A DNA stretch of 64,000 bases from CAVTWY01 sp963738575 (GTDB lineage: Bacteria; Pseudomonadota; Gammaproteobacteria; Burkholderiales; Burkholderiaceae_C): the NCBI GenBank assembly GCA_963738575.1, contig CAVTWY010000004.1, forward strand, positions 1,178,001-1,242,000, written 5' to 3'. Shown in pieces: positions 8,261 to 17,198 of this stretch. The position numbers and the translations under genes were made by a program. Each line of letters begins with the position of its first letter. Position 1 is the stretch's first letter. The notes beneath the pieces were generated by a model that saw nothing but the letters and a program-made list of their open reading frames with translations, had not been told where the DNA came from and ran no database searches.

Positions 8261-9077
8261 ATGAAGCCAGCACCCAGCAATCCAGGTTCCGACGGCAATG
8301 ACATCAAAAGGGAAGGAGACGACCGCCACTTCGTGACCTCCCTGGCCCGTGGCTTGGAGGTCTTGGCCAGCTTCCCCTCGGGCGAAGCCCAACTGGGGAA
8401 TCAGCAACTGGCTGCGCGCTGCAAGTTGCCCAAATCCACCGTGTCGCGTTTGACCATGACTTTGACGCGGCTTGGCTATTTGATCCAGGTGCCGGACACC
8501 GGCCGATATCGCCTGGGCATGGCAACCCTGGCCTTGGGTACCGCCATGATGTCCAGACTTGGACGTGCGCCAAGTCGCACGGCCGCTGATGCAGGAACTG
8601 GCTGCGTTTGCAGGTGCTTCCGTTTCGCTGGGCGTGCGCGAGCGCTTGTCCATCATCTACATCGAGCACTGTCGGGCACAGACGGCGCTGGCAGTCTCCA
8701 GCGACGTTGGCAGCCGCTTCCCCCTGGCCACGTCGGCGATGGGTCGCGCCTATCTGGCGGTGGCCGAAGACACGGAGCGCGCAGGCATCATGCTTGCCTT
8801 GCGGGCGCAGGGTGATGACGACTGGGCCGGCACGGTGACAGGCATTGAAAAGGCCGCGCAGGACCACCGCAAACTGGGCGTGACCTGTTCGTTCGGCGAC
8901 TGGCACAGCGACGTCAACGGCATTGGCCGTGCCTTCAACCCTGGCGGTGGCCTGCCGCCGATGGCCATCAGTTGCACCGGGCCTGCCAGCCGACTCAAGA
9001 AGGACTTCTTGCTGCAAGAGGTGCGGCCGCGCCTGATCGACATCACACAACGCATCGAAGCAACCTTGCCGCATTGA
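8261..9077 (+). pseudogene. IclR family regulator, single frameshift near 8559
   Basis: The first frame gives the winged helix-turn-helix: R-H-F-V-T-S-L-A-R-G-L-E-V-L-A-S-F, then L-P-K-S-T-V-S-R-L-T-M-T-L as recognition helix. It resembles PcaR/PobR-type IclR proteins. The frame is lost at the TT of cagacttgg. Removing one T there joins M-M-S-R to L-D-V-R-Q-V-A-R-P-L-M-Q-E-L and gives a full effector domain ending at 9077, about 271 residues, the usual length. No other disruption is visible. It therefore looks like a recent mutation or a base-calling or assembly error. If real, the DNA-binding half would be made alone. The enzyme genes downstream are on the same strand after a strong hairpin. 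Confidence 0.75.
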
Positions 9078-9116
9078 AGGCATTGCGCTTGAGCCATCAA
9101 TTGCCCTGAACCGATC

Positions 9117-9139
9117 GGCGAGGGCGGGCCGCCCTCGCC
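9117..9139 (+). terminator. Strong GC hairpin after the second iclR gene
   Basis: GGCGAGGGCG, a GGC loop and CGCCCTCGCC form a perfect 10-bp stem 39 bases after the regulator's stop. No T tract follows, so it is not a canonical intrinsic terminator. It could stop or pause transcription or stabilise the regulator's 3' end. The rest of the 265-base gap to the next gene shows nothing I recognise. Confidence 0.45.
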
Positions 9140-9342
9140 AAACGAGGCCGTGCGTGATCGTGCGCTGGCGCGGTCATCATGAATGTGATGGGTAGGCCCG
9201 AAACGTCGCACTAGCATCGGTTGCGCAGGCCAAAGAGGCCGCCGCGACACGCGCCCTGACGGGGTGCACTTTCGATGTCTTCTGCCGCCATGTGCCGTTG
9301 GCCCCATTGGGCCGACTCGCGCGATCCAAGGAACCCCCTGCC

Positions 9343-11426
9343 ATGTCCAGCAGCTACCAAGTCCGCGGCGCCATTGCCGTGATCGCCTTTGATTTCCCAC
9401 CCGTCAACGGCCTTGGCACGGCACTGCGCACCGAGCTGATGGCGGCGTTGGACCGTGCTAATGCTGATCGCGATGTTCGCGCCAGTCGTCATCACCGGTA
9501 CATCAAAGGCGTTCAGCGGCGGTGCTGATGTCAAGGAACTCGGTACACCGGCCGCATCGCGCGATCCGCGCCTGCCCGACCTGATTTGGCCCTGGAAGAT
9601 TCGCCCAAGCCCGTGGTGGCCGCTGTCGCCGGCATCTGCATGGGCGGCGGTCTGGAACTGGCATTGGGCGCCCACTATCGGGTGGCCAAGTCCGATGCCC
9701 GCATTTCGCTGCCCGAGGTGAAGCTGGGTCTGCTGCCTGGGCCGGCGGTACACAGCGCCTGCCGCGCGCCATTGGCCTAGAACGCGCGTTGAACATGATC
9801 GTCACTGGCGAAACGCTGCCGGCTGCGCAGTTCAGCGGCACGGCGCTGTTTGACGCAGTGACCGATGGTGACGTGGTGGATGCGGCCGTAGCGCTGGCTG
9901 GCAAGGTGGTGCAGGAGGTGCTGCCGCACAAACGCCTGCGCGACCTGAAGGTTCGCGAGCCGCAGGCCGAAGCCTTCCTGCAGTTCGCCCGCAACAGCGT
10001 GGCTGCCAGCGCGGGGCCGTACCCTGCGCCACTCAAGTGTGTGGAGGCCGTTTCATGGAGCATCAGCAAGCCGTTCGACGAAGCGCTGCGGCTGGAGCGC
10101 GATGCATTCTTGCAGCTGATGGCCAGCGCCGAATCACGCGCTATGCGCCACAACTTTGCTGCCGAACGGCTGGCCGGCAAGGTGGCCGACTTGCCCGATG
10201 GTGTGCCGCTGCGCCAGATCCACAAGGTGGGTGTGATCGGTGCCGGCACCATGGGTGGTGGCATCGCCATGAACTTCCTGAACGTGGGCATTCCGGTGGT
10301 GCTGCTGGAAACCCAGCAGCAGGCCCTGGACCGGGGCCTGAGCACCATTCGGCGCAACTACGAGAACTTCGGCGAAGAAGGGCAAGCTCACCGCCGAACA
10401 GGCGGAACAGCGCATGAGCCTGGTGACGCCGACGCTGGATTACGCTGCGCTGGCCGATGCCGACCTGGTGGTCGAAGCGGTGTTCGAAAACATGGACGTC
10501 AAGCAGCAAGTCTTTGCCCGTCTGGACGAAGTCTGCAAGCCCGGTGCCATCCTGGCTTCGAACACGTCTTACCTGGACATCGACCGCATCGCCACCTTCA
10601 CCAAACGGCCGCATGACGTACTGGGTTTGCATTTCTTCAGCCCGGCCAACGTGATGCGCCTGCTGGAAGTGGTGCGCGGTGCCAAAACCGCGCCCGACGC
10701 GCTGGCCACATGCCTGGCGCTGGCACGCAAGATCGGCAAGACTCGCGGTGGTCTCTGGCGTCTGCGATGGTTTCATCGGCAACCGCATGCTGGCGCCGTA
10801 TGGCGCGGCCGCCCAAGGGCTCATCAATGCCGGCGCCTTGCCGCAGCAAGTGGATGGCGCTCTACAGAAATTCGGCATGGCCATGGGCCCGTTCCGCATG
10901 GGAGACCTGGCCGGCCTGGACATCGGCTGGGCCACCCGCAAGCGCAAGGCGGCCGAAACAGGCATCAGCAAGCCCGTCGTGGCGGACAAGCTGTGCGAGG
11001 CGGGCCGCTACGGCCAGAAGACGGGCGCCGGTTGGTACCGCTACGAAGCGGGCAAGCGCGACCCGATCCCCGACCCGGTGACCGAACAGCTGATTGCCGA
11101 GTACCGCACTGCCCACGGCATCACGCCGCGCAAGGTGACTGACGCCGAAGTGGTGGAGCGCTGCATCTACGCGCTCATCAACGAGGGTGCCCGCATCCTG
11201 CAAGAGGGCATTGCCGCCCGTGCCAGCGACATCGACCTGGTCTACCTGAACGGCTACGGCTTTCCGCGCCACAGCGGCGGGCCCATGTTTTATGCCGACA
11301 GCGTGGGCTTGCCCAACGTGGTGCGCGCGCTCAAGTCGCTTTGCCGCCGAGCCAGGCGCGGACAAGTCATGGCAGCCGGCACCGCTGCTGCTGCAACTGG
11401 CCGAGCAGGGCAAGTCGTTCAACTGA
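9343..11426 (+). pseudogene. FadB/FadJ-type enoyl-CoA hydratase / 3-hydroxyacyl-CoA dehydrogenase, six frameshifts
   Basis: Read across frames, this is one gene of about 694 codons, the normal size for a fused hydratase/dehydrogenase of beta-oxidation. Hydratase pieces include G-I-C-M-G-G-G-L-E-L-A-L-G and the acid-bearing S-L-P-E-V-K-L-G-L-L-P-G. Dehydrogenase pieces include the NAD fold K-V-G-V-I-G-A-G-T-M-G-G-G-I-A and L-H-F-F-S-P-A-N-V-M with the catalytic His region. The C-terminal domain reads N-G-Y-G-F-P-R-H-S-G-G-P-M-F. Frame changes fall near 9483, 9585, 9740, 10373, 10744 and 11339, mostly single insertions. Between them the sequence is fully conserved, without in-frame stops. A thiolase follows 50 bases later, the usual partner. 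As written it cannot make a full protein. Confidence 0.82.
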
Positions 11427-11476
11427 ACCGCCCAGGCCTGGCCCTGCTACCGACACACGCAAGGACACCGAACACC

Positions 11477-12656
11477 ATGACCGACGTCGCCATTGTTTCC
11501 ACCGCCCGCACCGGCCTGGCCAAGAGCTGGAAGGGCGCTTTCAACATGACGTATGCGCCCACGCTGGCCGCGCATTCGATCAAACACGCGGTGCAGCGCG
11601 CCGGCATCGATCCCGGCGAAGTCGAAGACGTGATTCTCGGCGCCTCGTTGCTGGAAGGCACCACCGGCGGTAACGTGGCACGAATTGCCGCATTGCGCGC
11701 AGGTCTGCCGGTCACGACGGCCGGTGTGTCCATCAACCGCTTTTGCTCGTCGGGCCTGCAGGCCATCGCGATGGCCGCGCAGCGCATCATCGTCGACCAA
11801 GTGCCGGTGATGGTGGCTGGCGGCGTTGAGAGCATCTCTTGCGTGCAGAACGAGGTCAACCGCCACATGCGCGTCGACCCGGCCATGCAGGACATCAAGC
11901 CCGAAATCTACTGGAACATGTTGCAGACGGCTGAGCAGGTGGCCAAGCGCTACGGCATCAGCCGGGAGGATCAAGATGCTTATGGCGCGCGCAGCCAGCA
12001 GCGCGCCGCCGCAGCCCAGGCTGCAGGCAAGTTCGCTCGACGAAATTGCGCCGATGACCACCATCATGGGCGTGGTGGACAAGGCCAGTGGCCACATCGG
12101 CCGCCGCGAAGTGACGATTGCCGCCGACGAGGGCATTCGTGCCGAAACGACGCTGGACGCCGTCAGCCATATTCGCTCGGTGATGCCGGGCGGGGTGATC
12201 ACGGCGGGTAATGCCAGCCAGTTCAGCGACGGCTCTTCGGTGTGCGTGCTGATGAACGCAAAGCTGGCCGAACAGCGCGGCATCGAACCGCTGGGGCTGT
12301 TTCGCGGTTTTGCGGTGGCGGGCTGCGAGCCAGACGAAATGGGCATCGGCCCCGTCTTCGCCATCCCGCGCCTTCTGCAGCGCGCGGGCCTGAAGGTGGA
12401 AGACATCGGCCTGTGGGAACTGAACGAGGCCTTTGCGGTGCAGGTGCTGTATTGCCGCGACAAGCTGGGCATTCCAGACGAGCGGCTCAACGTCAACGGC
12501 GGCGCCATTGCGGTGGGCCACCCCTACGGCGTGAGCGGCTCTCGCCTGACCGGCCACGCGCTCATCGAAGGCAAGCGGCGCGGCGTGAAGTACGTGGTGG
12601 TCACCATGTGCATCGGCGGTGGGCAGGGCGCTGCAGGCCTGTTTGAGGTGGTCTGA
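11477..12656 (+). pseudogene. Acetyl-CoA acyltransferase (thiolase), one frameshift near 12035
   Basis: The thiolase catalyses CoA-dependent cleavage of a 3-oxoacyl-CoA, the last step of beta-oxidation. The nucleophilic Cys lies in S-I-N-R-F-C-S-S-G-L-Q-A near residue 93. The His is in G-G-A-I-A-V-G-H-P-Y-G-V-S-G-S-R and the second Cys in M-C-I-G-G-G-Q-G-A-A-G. One extra base after A-A-G-K-F breaks the frame; dropping it restores L-D-E-I-A-P-M-T-T and a 392-residue protein, the family's normal length. With the adjacent FadB-like gene it would form a complete beta-oxidation pair. Everything except that single position looks functional, so an assembly error is as likely as decay. Confidence 0.85.
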
Positions 12657-12775
12657 CCATCTGCAGTTCAAGTTCGCCAGCAGGTGTTTGCGAGGGGCTG
12701 CCACTGATCGCGTATGCGATGGAACGGCGTAGCGCGGGCTCCCACACTTGATGCACCAACCCTCTCCAGCACACC

Positions 12776-13642
12776 ATGGACCAGATCAAACTCGGGCAAG
12801 TCAGCGTATCGAGCCTTGTTGAACGCGACGGGCCTGTTCGCACAGCGCTCGCGATGTTTCCCAACGCGACACCCGAGCGCGTAGCGCGCGCCCTGGCCAA
12901 GTTGCCCGGCTTCACCTTCGACGCTGCGACGGAGATGATCGTCATCACCTACCAGTCGTTCCTCTTGCGCACGCCGAATTGCACGGTGCTGATCGACACC
13001 TGCGTGGGCGATCACCCGGGTTACCCGCCCACATTGAGCTACGACAAGACGCCTTGGCTGAAGGCGCTGGAAGCCAACCGACTCACGGTCGAGGACATCG
13101 ACTATGTCTTCTGCACCCACCTGCACATCGACCACGTGGGCTGGAACACCCGGCTGGAAGACGGCCGGCATGTGCCCACGTTCCCCAACGCGAAGTACAT
13201 CTTTTCGCGCAAGGAGTATGAACACTGGAAGGCCAACGAAAGCATGGCCGTTGGCCCGTCGTTTAACCTGTGCGTGACACCCATCGTCGAAGCGGGCCAG
13301 GCGCTGCTGGTGGACGATGGGTTCGTACTGAACGACGAACTTTCCCTGGTGCCGGCGGAAGGCCACTCGCCGGGCCACGTCTGCGTCAGCCTGAAGTCGC
13401 AGGGCTACCACGCCCTCTTTTGCGGCGACATGATGCACCACGCCATCCAGTGCATCGAGCCGGACTGGAGCACTCGGCTCTGTTCAGACCCGGTGGGTGC
13501 CGCTGCCACTCGCCACAACTTCTTCTCGCGCTTCTGCAAGACCGACACCCTGTTCCTGCCCACTCACTTTCCGGCCCCAACCGCCGGCCATGTGCGGGCA
13601 GATGGCGACAGCTACCGCTTCGACTTCCTGAAGTCGGTTTGA
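12776..13642 (+). CDS. MBL-fold metallo-hydrolase
   Basis: The 288-residue protein has the metallo-beta-lactamase signature T-H-L-H-I-D-H-V-G-W, with His115, His117, Asp119 and His120 as dinuclear metal ligands. Later elements are E-G-H-S-P-G-H-V (third His), F-C-G-D-M-M-H-H (bridging Asp) and T-H-F-P-A-P-T-A-G-H (last His). The layout matches lactonase-like hydrolases of the AttM/AiiA group. In a catabolic operon, a lactone or thioester intermediate is a plausible substrate, though this is inference. It has no signal peptide, so it is cytoplasmic. Its stop lies 17 bases before the fusion gene, consistent with co-transcription. Confidence 0.85.
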   Translation: MDQIKLGQVSVSSLVERDGPVRTALAMFPNATPERVARALAKLPGFTFDAATEMIVITYQSFLLRTPNCTVLIDTCVGDHPGYPPTLSYDKTPWLKALEANRLTVEDIDYVFCTHLHIDHVGWNTRLEDGRHVPTFPNAKYIFSRKEYEHWKANESMAVGPSFNLCVTPIVEAGQALLVDDGFVLNDELSLVPAEGHSPGHVCVSLKSQGYHALFCGDMMHHAIQCIEPDWSTRLCSDPVGAAATRHNFFSRFCKTDTLFLPTHFPAPTAGHVRADGDSYRFDFLKSV

Positions 13643-13659
13643 AGGGGTTGCGCAGCCTT

Positions 13660-15063
13660 ATGACCGAAGCCACCTCCCGTTCGCGCATCAGCGCGCCAGA
13701 CCCTGAAGCGCTCGCTCCCGAGGGAAGGGCCGTTTTCGATGCGGCTATTCGCACCTTCGGCGCGCCATTCGGCCCCCGCATTCCCCTGTTGCACAGCCCC
13801 GACCTGGCCGTTGCCTGGAGCAAGGTGGGCCTGGCGCTCAGGAAGTCTACGCTCAAGCCCGCCTTGCGAGAACTGGCCATTCTGGTCGTCGGCCAGCATT
13901 GGCGTGCCGACTTCGAGTGGTATGCACATGCACCCAAGGCGGCGGCGGCGGGTGTCACTGAAGCGCAGCTTGAGGACATCAAGAATGGGCGGACGCCCCA
14001 CTTCGACGATGAAGAGATGCGCCAGGTGTTTGCCTACTGCAGCGAGCTCGTGCTAACGCGACAAGTGTGCGACGCCACCTATGACGCCACCAAGAGCCTT
14101 CTCGGCGAACGCCTGATCGTTGAACTGACCGCGCTGGCAGGACACTTCACCAATGTGGCGATGACGCTGAACGCGCACCGGGTGCAATTGCCCGCGGGCG
14201 TGTCTTCGCCCTTTACCGGACTGGCACCACCACAGAGCGCAGCTGGGGCGTTTCGCACCGGATGGATCGAACGCTCGGACGTGGCCTTGCGCTACCGCGC
14301 GCGTGTCGGCACTGGCCCCACACTGGTGTTTGTGCATGAGCTGGGTGGCACCGCCGAGAGTTGGGACGCCTGCATTGCCCACCTGCCGCCAACCAGGGCC
14401 GTGCTCTGCATGGAATGGCGCGGGGCCGGGCTGTCTTCAAAAGTGCAGGTGCCAGTCAAGTTTGAAGAGATCGTGCAAGACTTGCAGCAGTTGCTGTCAC
14501 AGGTGGGCGACACGGGCCTGTTTGTATTGGTCGGCGTCGCAGCCGGCGCTGGCGTATCGCTGGCCTTGGCCGCACGGCATCCCGAACGCATCGCAGGCGT
14601 GGTGGCCACTGTGCCGGCGCTCGGTACTCCGGTCGAGCAGCGGGCCGGCATGGCGCAGTTTGCCGACTCATTGGAACGCGAGGGCATGCACTTCATGATG
14701 AGCATGGAGCGCACCTACCCGGAACCGCTGCGCCAACAGCACCCTGAACGCTGGGCGGACTTCCGCTTGCGGTATCTAGGCAATGATTCCCGCAGCTATG
14801 CGCACCTCCTTCGCATGGTAATGACGATCGACCTGTCGCAAGACATCCCGCGTGTGCAATGTCCGACGTTGGTGATTGGTGGCACGCACGACATCCGGCC
14901 TGTCACCTTGATGCAAGCGCTCTCGGCCCAGTTGCCCAATGGCCGTTTTGAGGAGATCCCGGCCGGTCACTTCATGCCCTCCCAGGCGCCAGACCTGCTG
15001 GCTCTGGCTATCGAGCGGTTTGTGGGCGCGCTGCCGGTGCCTGTTGCCGTTGAAGGAGCTTGA
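13660..15063 (+). CDS. Carboxymuconolactone-decarboxylase-like / alpha-beta hydrolase fusion
   Basis: This 467-residue protein has two parts. Residues about 20-185 are a CMD/AhpD-like domain (S-T-L-K-P-A-L-R-E-L-A-I-L-V-V-G-Q-H-W, then E-W-Y-A-H-A-P-K-A). From about 215 to the end is an alpha/beta hydrolase (oxyanion region F-V-H-E-L-G-G-T-A-E-S-W, then E-W-R-G-A-G-L-S, and a terminal A-G-H-F-M-P-S). PcaL-type fusions join the same two families in the opposite order, enol-lactonase first. The nucleophile elbow here is L-V-G-V-A-A-G-A-G, with Ala294 where Ser is expected; the Asp (G-T-H-D-I-R) and His regions are kept. A beta-ketoadipate-like role is tempting next to CoA transferase subunits, but the missing Ser makes ordinary enol-lactone hydrolysis doubtful. 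Confidence 0.8.
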   Translation: MTEATSRSRISAPDPEALAPEGRAVFDAAIRTFGAPFGPRIPLLHSPDLAVAWSKVGLALRKSTLKPALRELAILVVGQHWRADFEWYAHAPKAAAAGVTEAQLEDIKNGRTPHFDDEEMRQVFAYCSELVLTRQVCDATYDATKSLLGERLIVELTALAGHFTNVAMTLNAHRVQLPAGVSSPFTGLAPPQSAAGAFRTGWIERSDVALRYRARVGTGPTLVFVHELGGTAESWDACIAHLPPTRAVLCMEWRGAGLSSKVQVPVKFEEIVQDLQQLLSQVGDTGLFVLVGVAAGAGVSLALAARHPERIAGVVATVPALGTPVEQRAGMAQFADSLEREGMHFMMSMERTYPEPLRQQHPERWADFRLRYLGNDSRSYAHLLRMVMTIDLSQDIPRVQCPTLVIGGTHDIRPVTLMQALSAQLPNGRFEEIPAGHFMPSQAPDLLALAIERFVGALPVPVAVEGA

Positions 15064-15065
15064 AG

Positions 15066-15681
15066 ATGCTGTTGCACTGGTCCCCACGTTCGCCGTTTGT
15101 CCACAAGGTGATGGTGGCCCTTGAAGAAACAGGTCTGCGCCCGCGCGTCGATTTGACGCGATCGGTGGTGCCGACGCTCGACCCCGAACACGTTATCTAC
15201 CGGGTCAACCCACTGGGCCAGATACCGACGCTGGAGCTTGACGACGGCAGAGTGCTGCATGACTCTTTGGTGATTGCCTTTTATCTGAACGACTTGTGTG
15301 GTGAAGAGCTTCTGATTCCGAGCAATGCCGACAAGCGCATCGACACGCTGCGGCGCCACGCCTTGGGCAACGGCCTGATCGAAGCCATGGTGGCGTGGGT
15401 GATAGACCGATACACCCCGCCGGAAAAGCAGATAGCCACGCGCGCGCAGCACTACGCCATCAAGCTGGCGAAGACGCTTGCGCTGTTGGAATCCGATGTG
15501 GGCTTGCGCAAGCCCGAACCGCTTCGACTTTGGCGACATCGCGATCGCCACGGCCCTGGCCTACGTCGACTTCCGCAAGCTGCAACCAAGCTGGACAGGC
15601 CAGTACCCACAAACCGCCAAATGGTATGCCCAGGTTTCGCAACGGCCTTCAATGGTTGCCGCACGCTTGCAGGACGGCTGA
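15066..15681 (+). pseudogene. Glutathione S-transferase family protein, frameshift near 15518
   Basis: The first frame encodes a thioredoxin-fold GST N-domain: L-L-H-W-S-P-R-S-P-F-V-H-K-V, then V-N-P-L-G-Q-I-P-T-L-E-L-D-D-G with the cis-Pro, and L-H-D-S-L-V-I-A-F-Y-L. The C-domain continues to S-D-V-G-L-R-K-P. One extra base then shifts the frame, and R-F-D-F-G-D-I-A-I-A-T-A-L-A-Y resumes in the next frame and ends at 15681. The corrected protein is about 205 residues, normal for a GST. GAAGGAG upstream supports the ATG at 15066 over an overlapping TTG at 15060. In catabolic operons GSTs often act on maleyl- or halogenated intermediates, but no substrate is indicated here. Confidence 0.8.
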
Positions 15682-15720
15682 ACGCATCAGCGTCCACTTT
15701 CTCACCTAGGAAACAGCGCC

Positions 15721-16506
15721 ATGGGAATCATCCGTTCGGACATCGCCTGGAGCACGGCCGACCGCATCGTCGTTCGTGGCAAGAATTTTGCTGACGAAAT
15801 AATGGGCAAGTTGAATCTCGGCGACTTTGCCTGGCTTCAGCTCACCGGCACCATGGCCACGCCGCAGCAGTCCACTGTGTTCAACGCCATCATCGTTGCC
15901 TTGGTCGAACACGGCATGACCCCGTCGGTGATCGTCGCGCGCATGACGTACTCCTGTGCCCCCGAAGCGCTGCAGTCGGCGGTGGCTGCGGGCCTGTGCG
16001 GGCTCGGAAACAACGTGGTGGGGTCGATGGAAGGCGCGGCGCGCTACCTGGCCGAGGCCTTGCCAAAGGACGCGCCGGCCGACACCGATCTGGAGCCCCT
16101 GGCCGCGCAGATCGTGGCGCGCTTTCGCAAGGACAAGACGCCGATACCGGGGCTTGGGCACGTGGTGCACACGCAGCTCGATCCGCGCACGCCGCGCCTG
16201 TTTGCCATTGCCGAAGAAAACGGCTACTCGGGGCGCTACGTCCGCTTGCTGCAACTCGTTCACGCTGAAGCCCAGAGGGTGACGGGCAAGCACATTCCGA
16301 TCAATGCCACCGGTGTGATTGGTGCGCTGAGCTGCGAGCTGGGCTTCCCTTGGAAGATCACCCGTGGTTTTGGCGTCATGGCGCGCGCCATCGGTCTGGT
16401 GGGCCACTTGTTGGAAGAGGGCACGCAGCCGATTTCGCGTGAAGTCTGGTCGCGCACCGAGCATGAATCGTCTTCACACCTGCGGCCGAGCGCAGCGGCA
16501 TCATGA
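15721..16506 (+). CDS. Citryl-CoA-lyase-like protein (short citrate synthase family)
   Basis: At 261 residues this is a short member of the citrate synthase superfamily, the size of stand-alone citryl-CoA lyases. The segment P-G-L-G-H-V-V-H-T-Q-L-D-P-R-T-P-R-L carries the His equivalent to the substrate-binding His of citrate synthase. The other conserved active-site block, normally L-H-G-G-A-N, reads G-S-M-E-G-A-A-R-Y-L, so that His is absent, as it is also in ATP-citrate-lyase-type domains. C-C cleavage of a citryl- or citramalyl-type CoA thioester is therefore likelier than citrate synthesis. It overlaps the downstream CoA transferase by four bases (ATGA), so the two reactions are probably consecutive. 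The exact thioester is unknown. Confidence 0.75.
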   Translation: MGIIRSDIAWSTADRIVVRGKNFADEIMGKLNLGDFAWLQLTGTMATPQQSTVFNAIIVALVEHGMTPSVIVARMTYSCAPEALQSAVAAGLCGLGNNVVGSMEGAARYLAEALPKDAPADTDLEPLAAQIVARFRKDKTPIPGLGHVVHTQLDPRTPRLFAIAEENGYSGRYVRLLQLVHAEAQRVTGKHIPINATGVIGALSCELGFPWKITRGFGVMARAIGLVGHLLEEGTQPISREVWSRTEHESSSHLRPSAAAS

Positions 16507-17189
16507 TCAACAAGTTTGTCGACACGGTGGCCGATGCGCTGGCTGGCATCAAGGACGGCGCAGTCATTCTCGTGGGGGGCTTCGGCGCCGTGGGCCAGGC
16601 CAACAACCTCATCGACGGCCTGATCGAACTTGGGCTGCGCGACCTCACGGTGGTGGCCAACAACGCCGGCTACCGGCAGGCAGGCTTGGCCCGGCTGCTG
16701 CAACTGCGGCGGGTGCGCAAGATCATCTGCAGCTTTCCGCGCATCGCGGGTTCAACTTCCTTTGAAGAGCTTTACCGGGCAGGCGATATCGAACTGGAGC
16801 TGGTGCCGCAAGGAACGCTGGCCGAGCGCCTGCGGGCTGCCGGTGCAGGCATTCCTGCCTTCTTCACCGCCACGGCCGCCGGCACTGAGCTTGCACAGGG
16901 CAAGGAAACACGCGAGATCAACGGCCGAACCTACGTGCTGGAGCATGCCCTGCATGGCGACGTGGCCTTGGTCGAGGCGTGGCGCGCCGATCGCTGGGGC
17001 AACCTGGTCTACCGCGAGGCGGGGCGCAACTTCAACCCAGTAATGGCCACGGCCGCCGCCCTGACAGTGGCGCAAACTCAGCACGTGGCTGAATTGGGCG
17101 AAATTGATCCTGAGACCATCGTGACACCGGGCATCTTCGTCAACCGGGTGGTCCACGTGCCCTACGGCAACCCCGAAATCCTGCTCTGA
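16503..17189 (+). CDS. Family I CoA transferase subunit A (PcaI/ScoA type)
   Basis: This 228-residue alpha subunit of a 3-oxoacid-type CoA transferase has the family's A-V-I-L-V-G-G-F-G-A-V-G-Q-A-N-N-L-I start. It then shows F-F-T-A-T-A-A-G-T-E-L-A-Q-G-K-E, and W-R-A-D-R-W-G-N-L-V-Y-R with N-F-N-P-V-M-A. It works with the beta subunit encoded 10 bases downstream to move CoA from a donor such as succinyl-CoA to an oxo acid. Its start overlaps the citryl-CoA-lyase-like stop. A 3-oxoadipate/succinate assignment fits the CMD-hydrolase fusion nearby, but acetoacetate or another acid is equally possible on sequence alone. Confidence 0.88.
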   Translation: MINKFVDTVADALAGIKDGAVILVGGFGAVGQANNLIDGLIELGLRDLTVVANNAGYRQAGLARLLQLRRVRKIICSFPRIAGSTSFEELYRAGDIELELVPQGTLAERLRAAGAGIPAFFTATAAGTELAQGKETREINGRTYVLEHALHGDVALVEAWRADRWGNLVYREAGRNFNPVMATAAALTVAQTQHVAELGEIDPETIVTPGIFVNRVVHVPYGNPEILL

Positions 17190-17198
17190 GAGGCCCCC

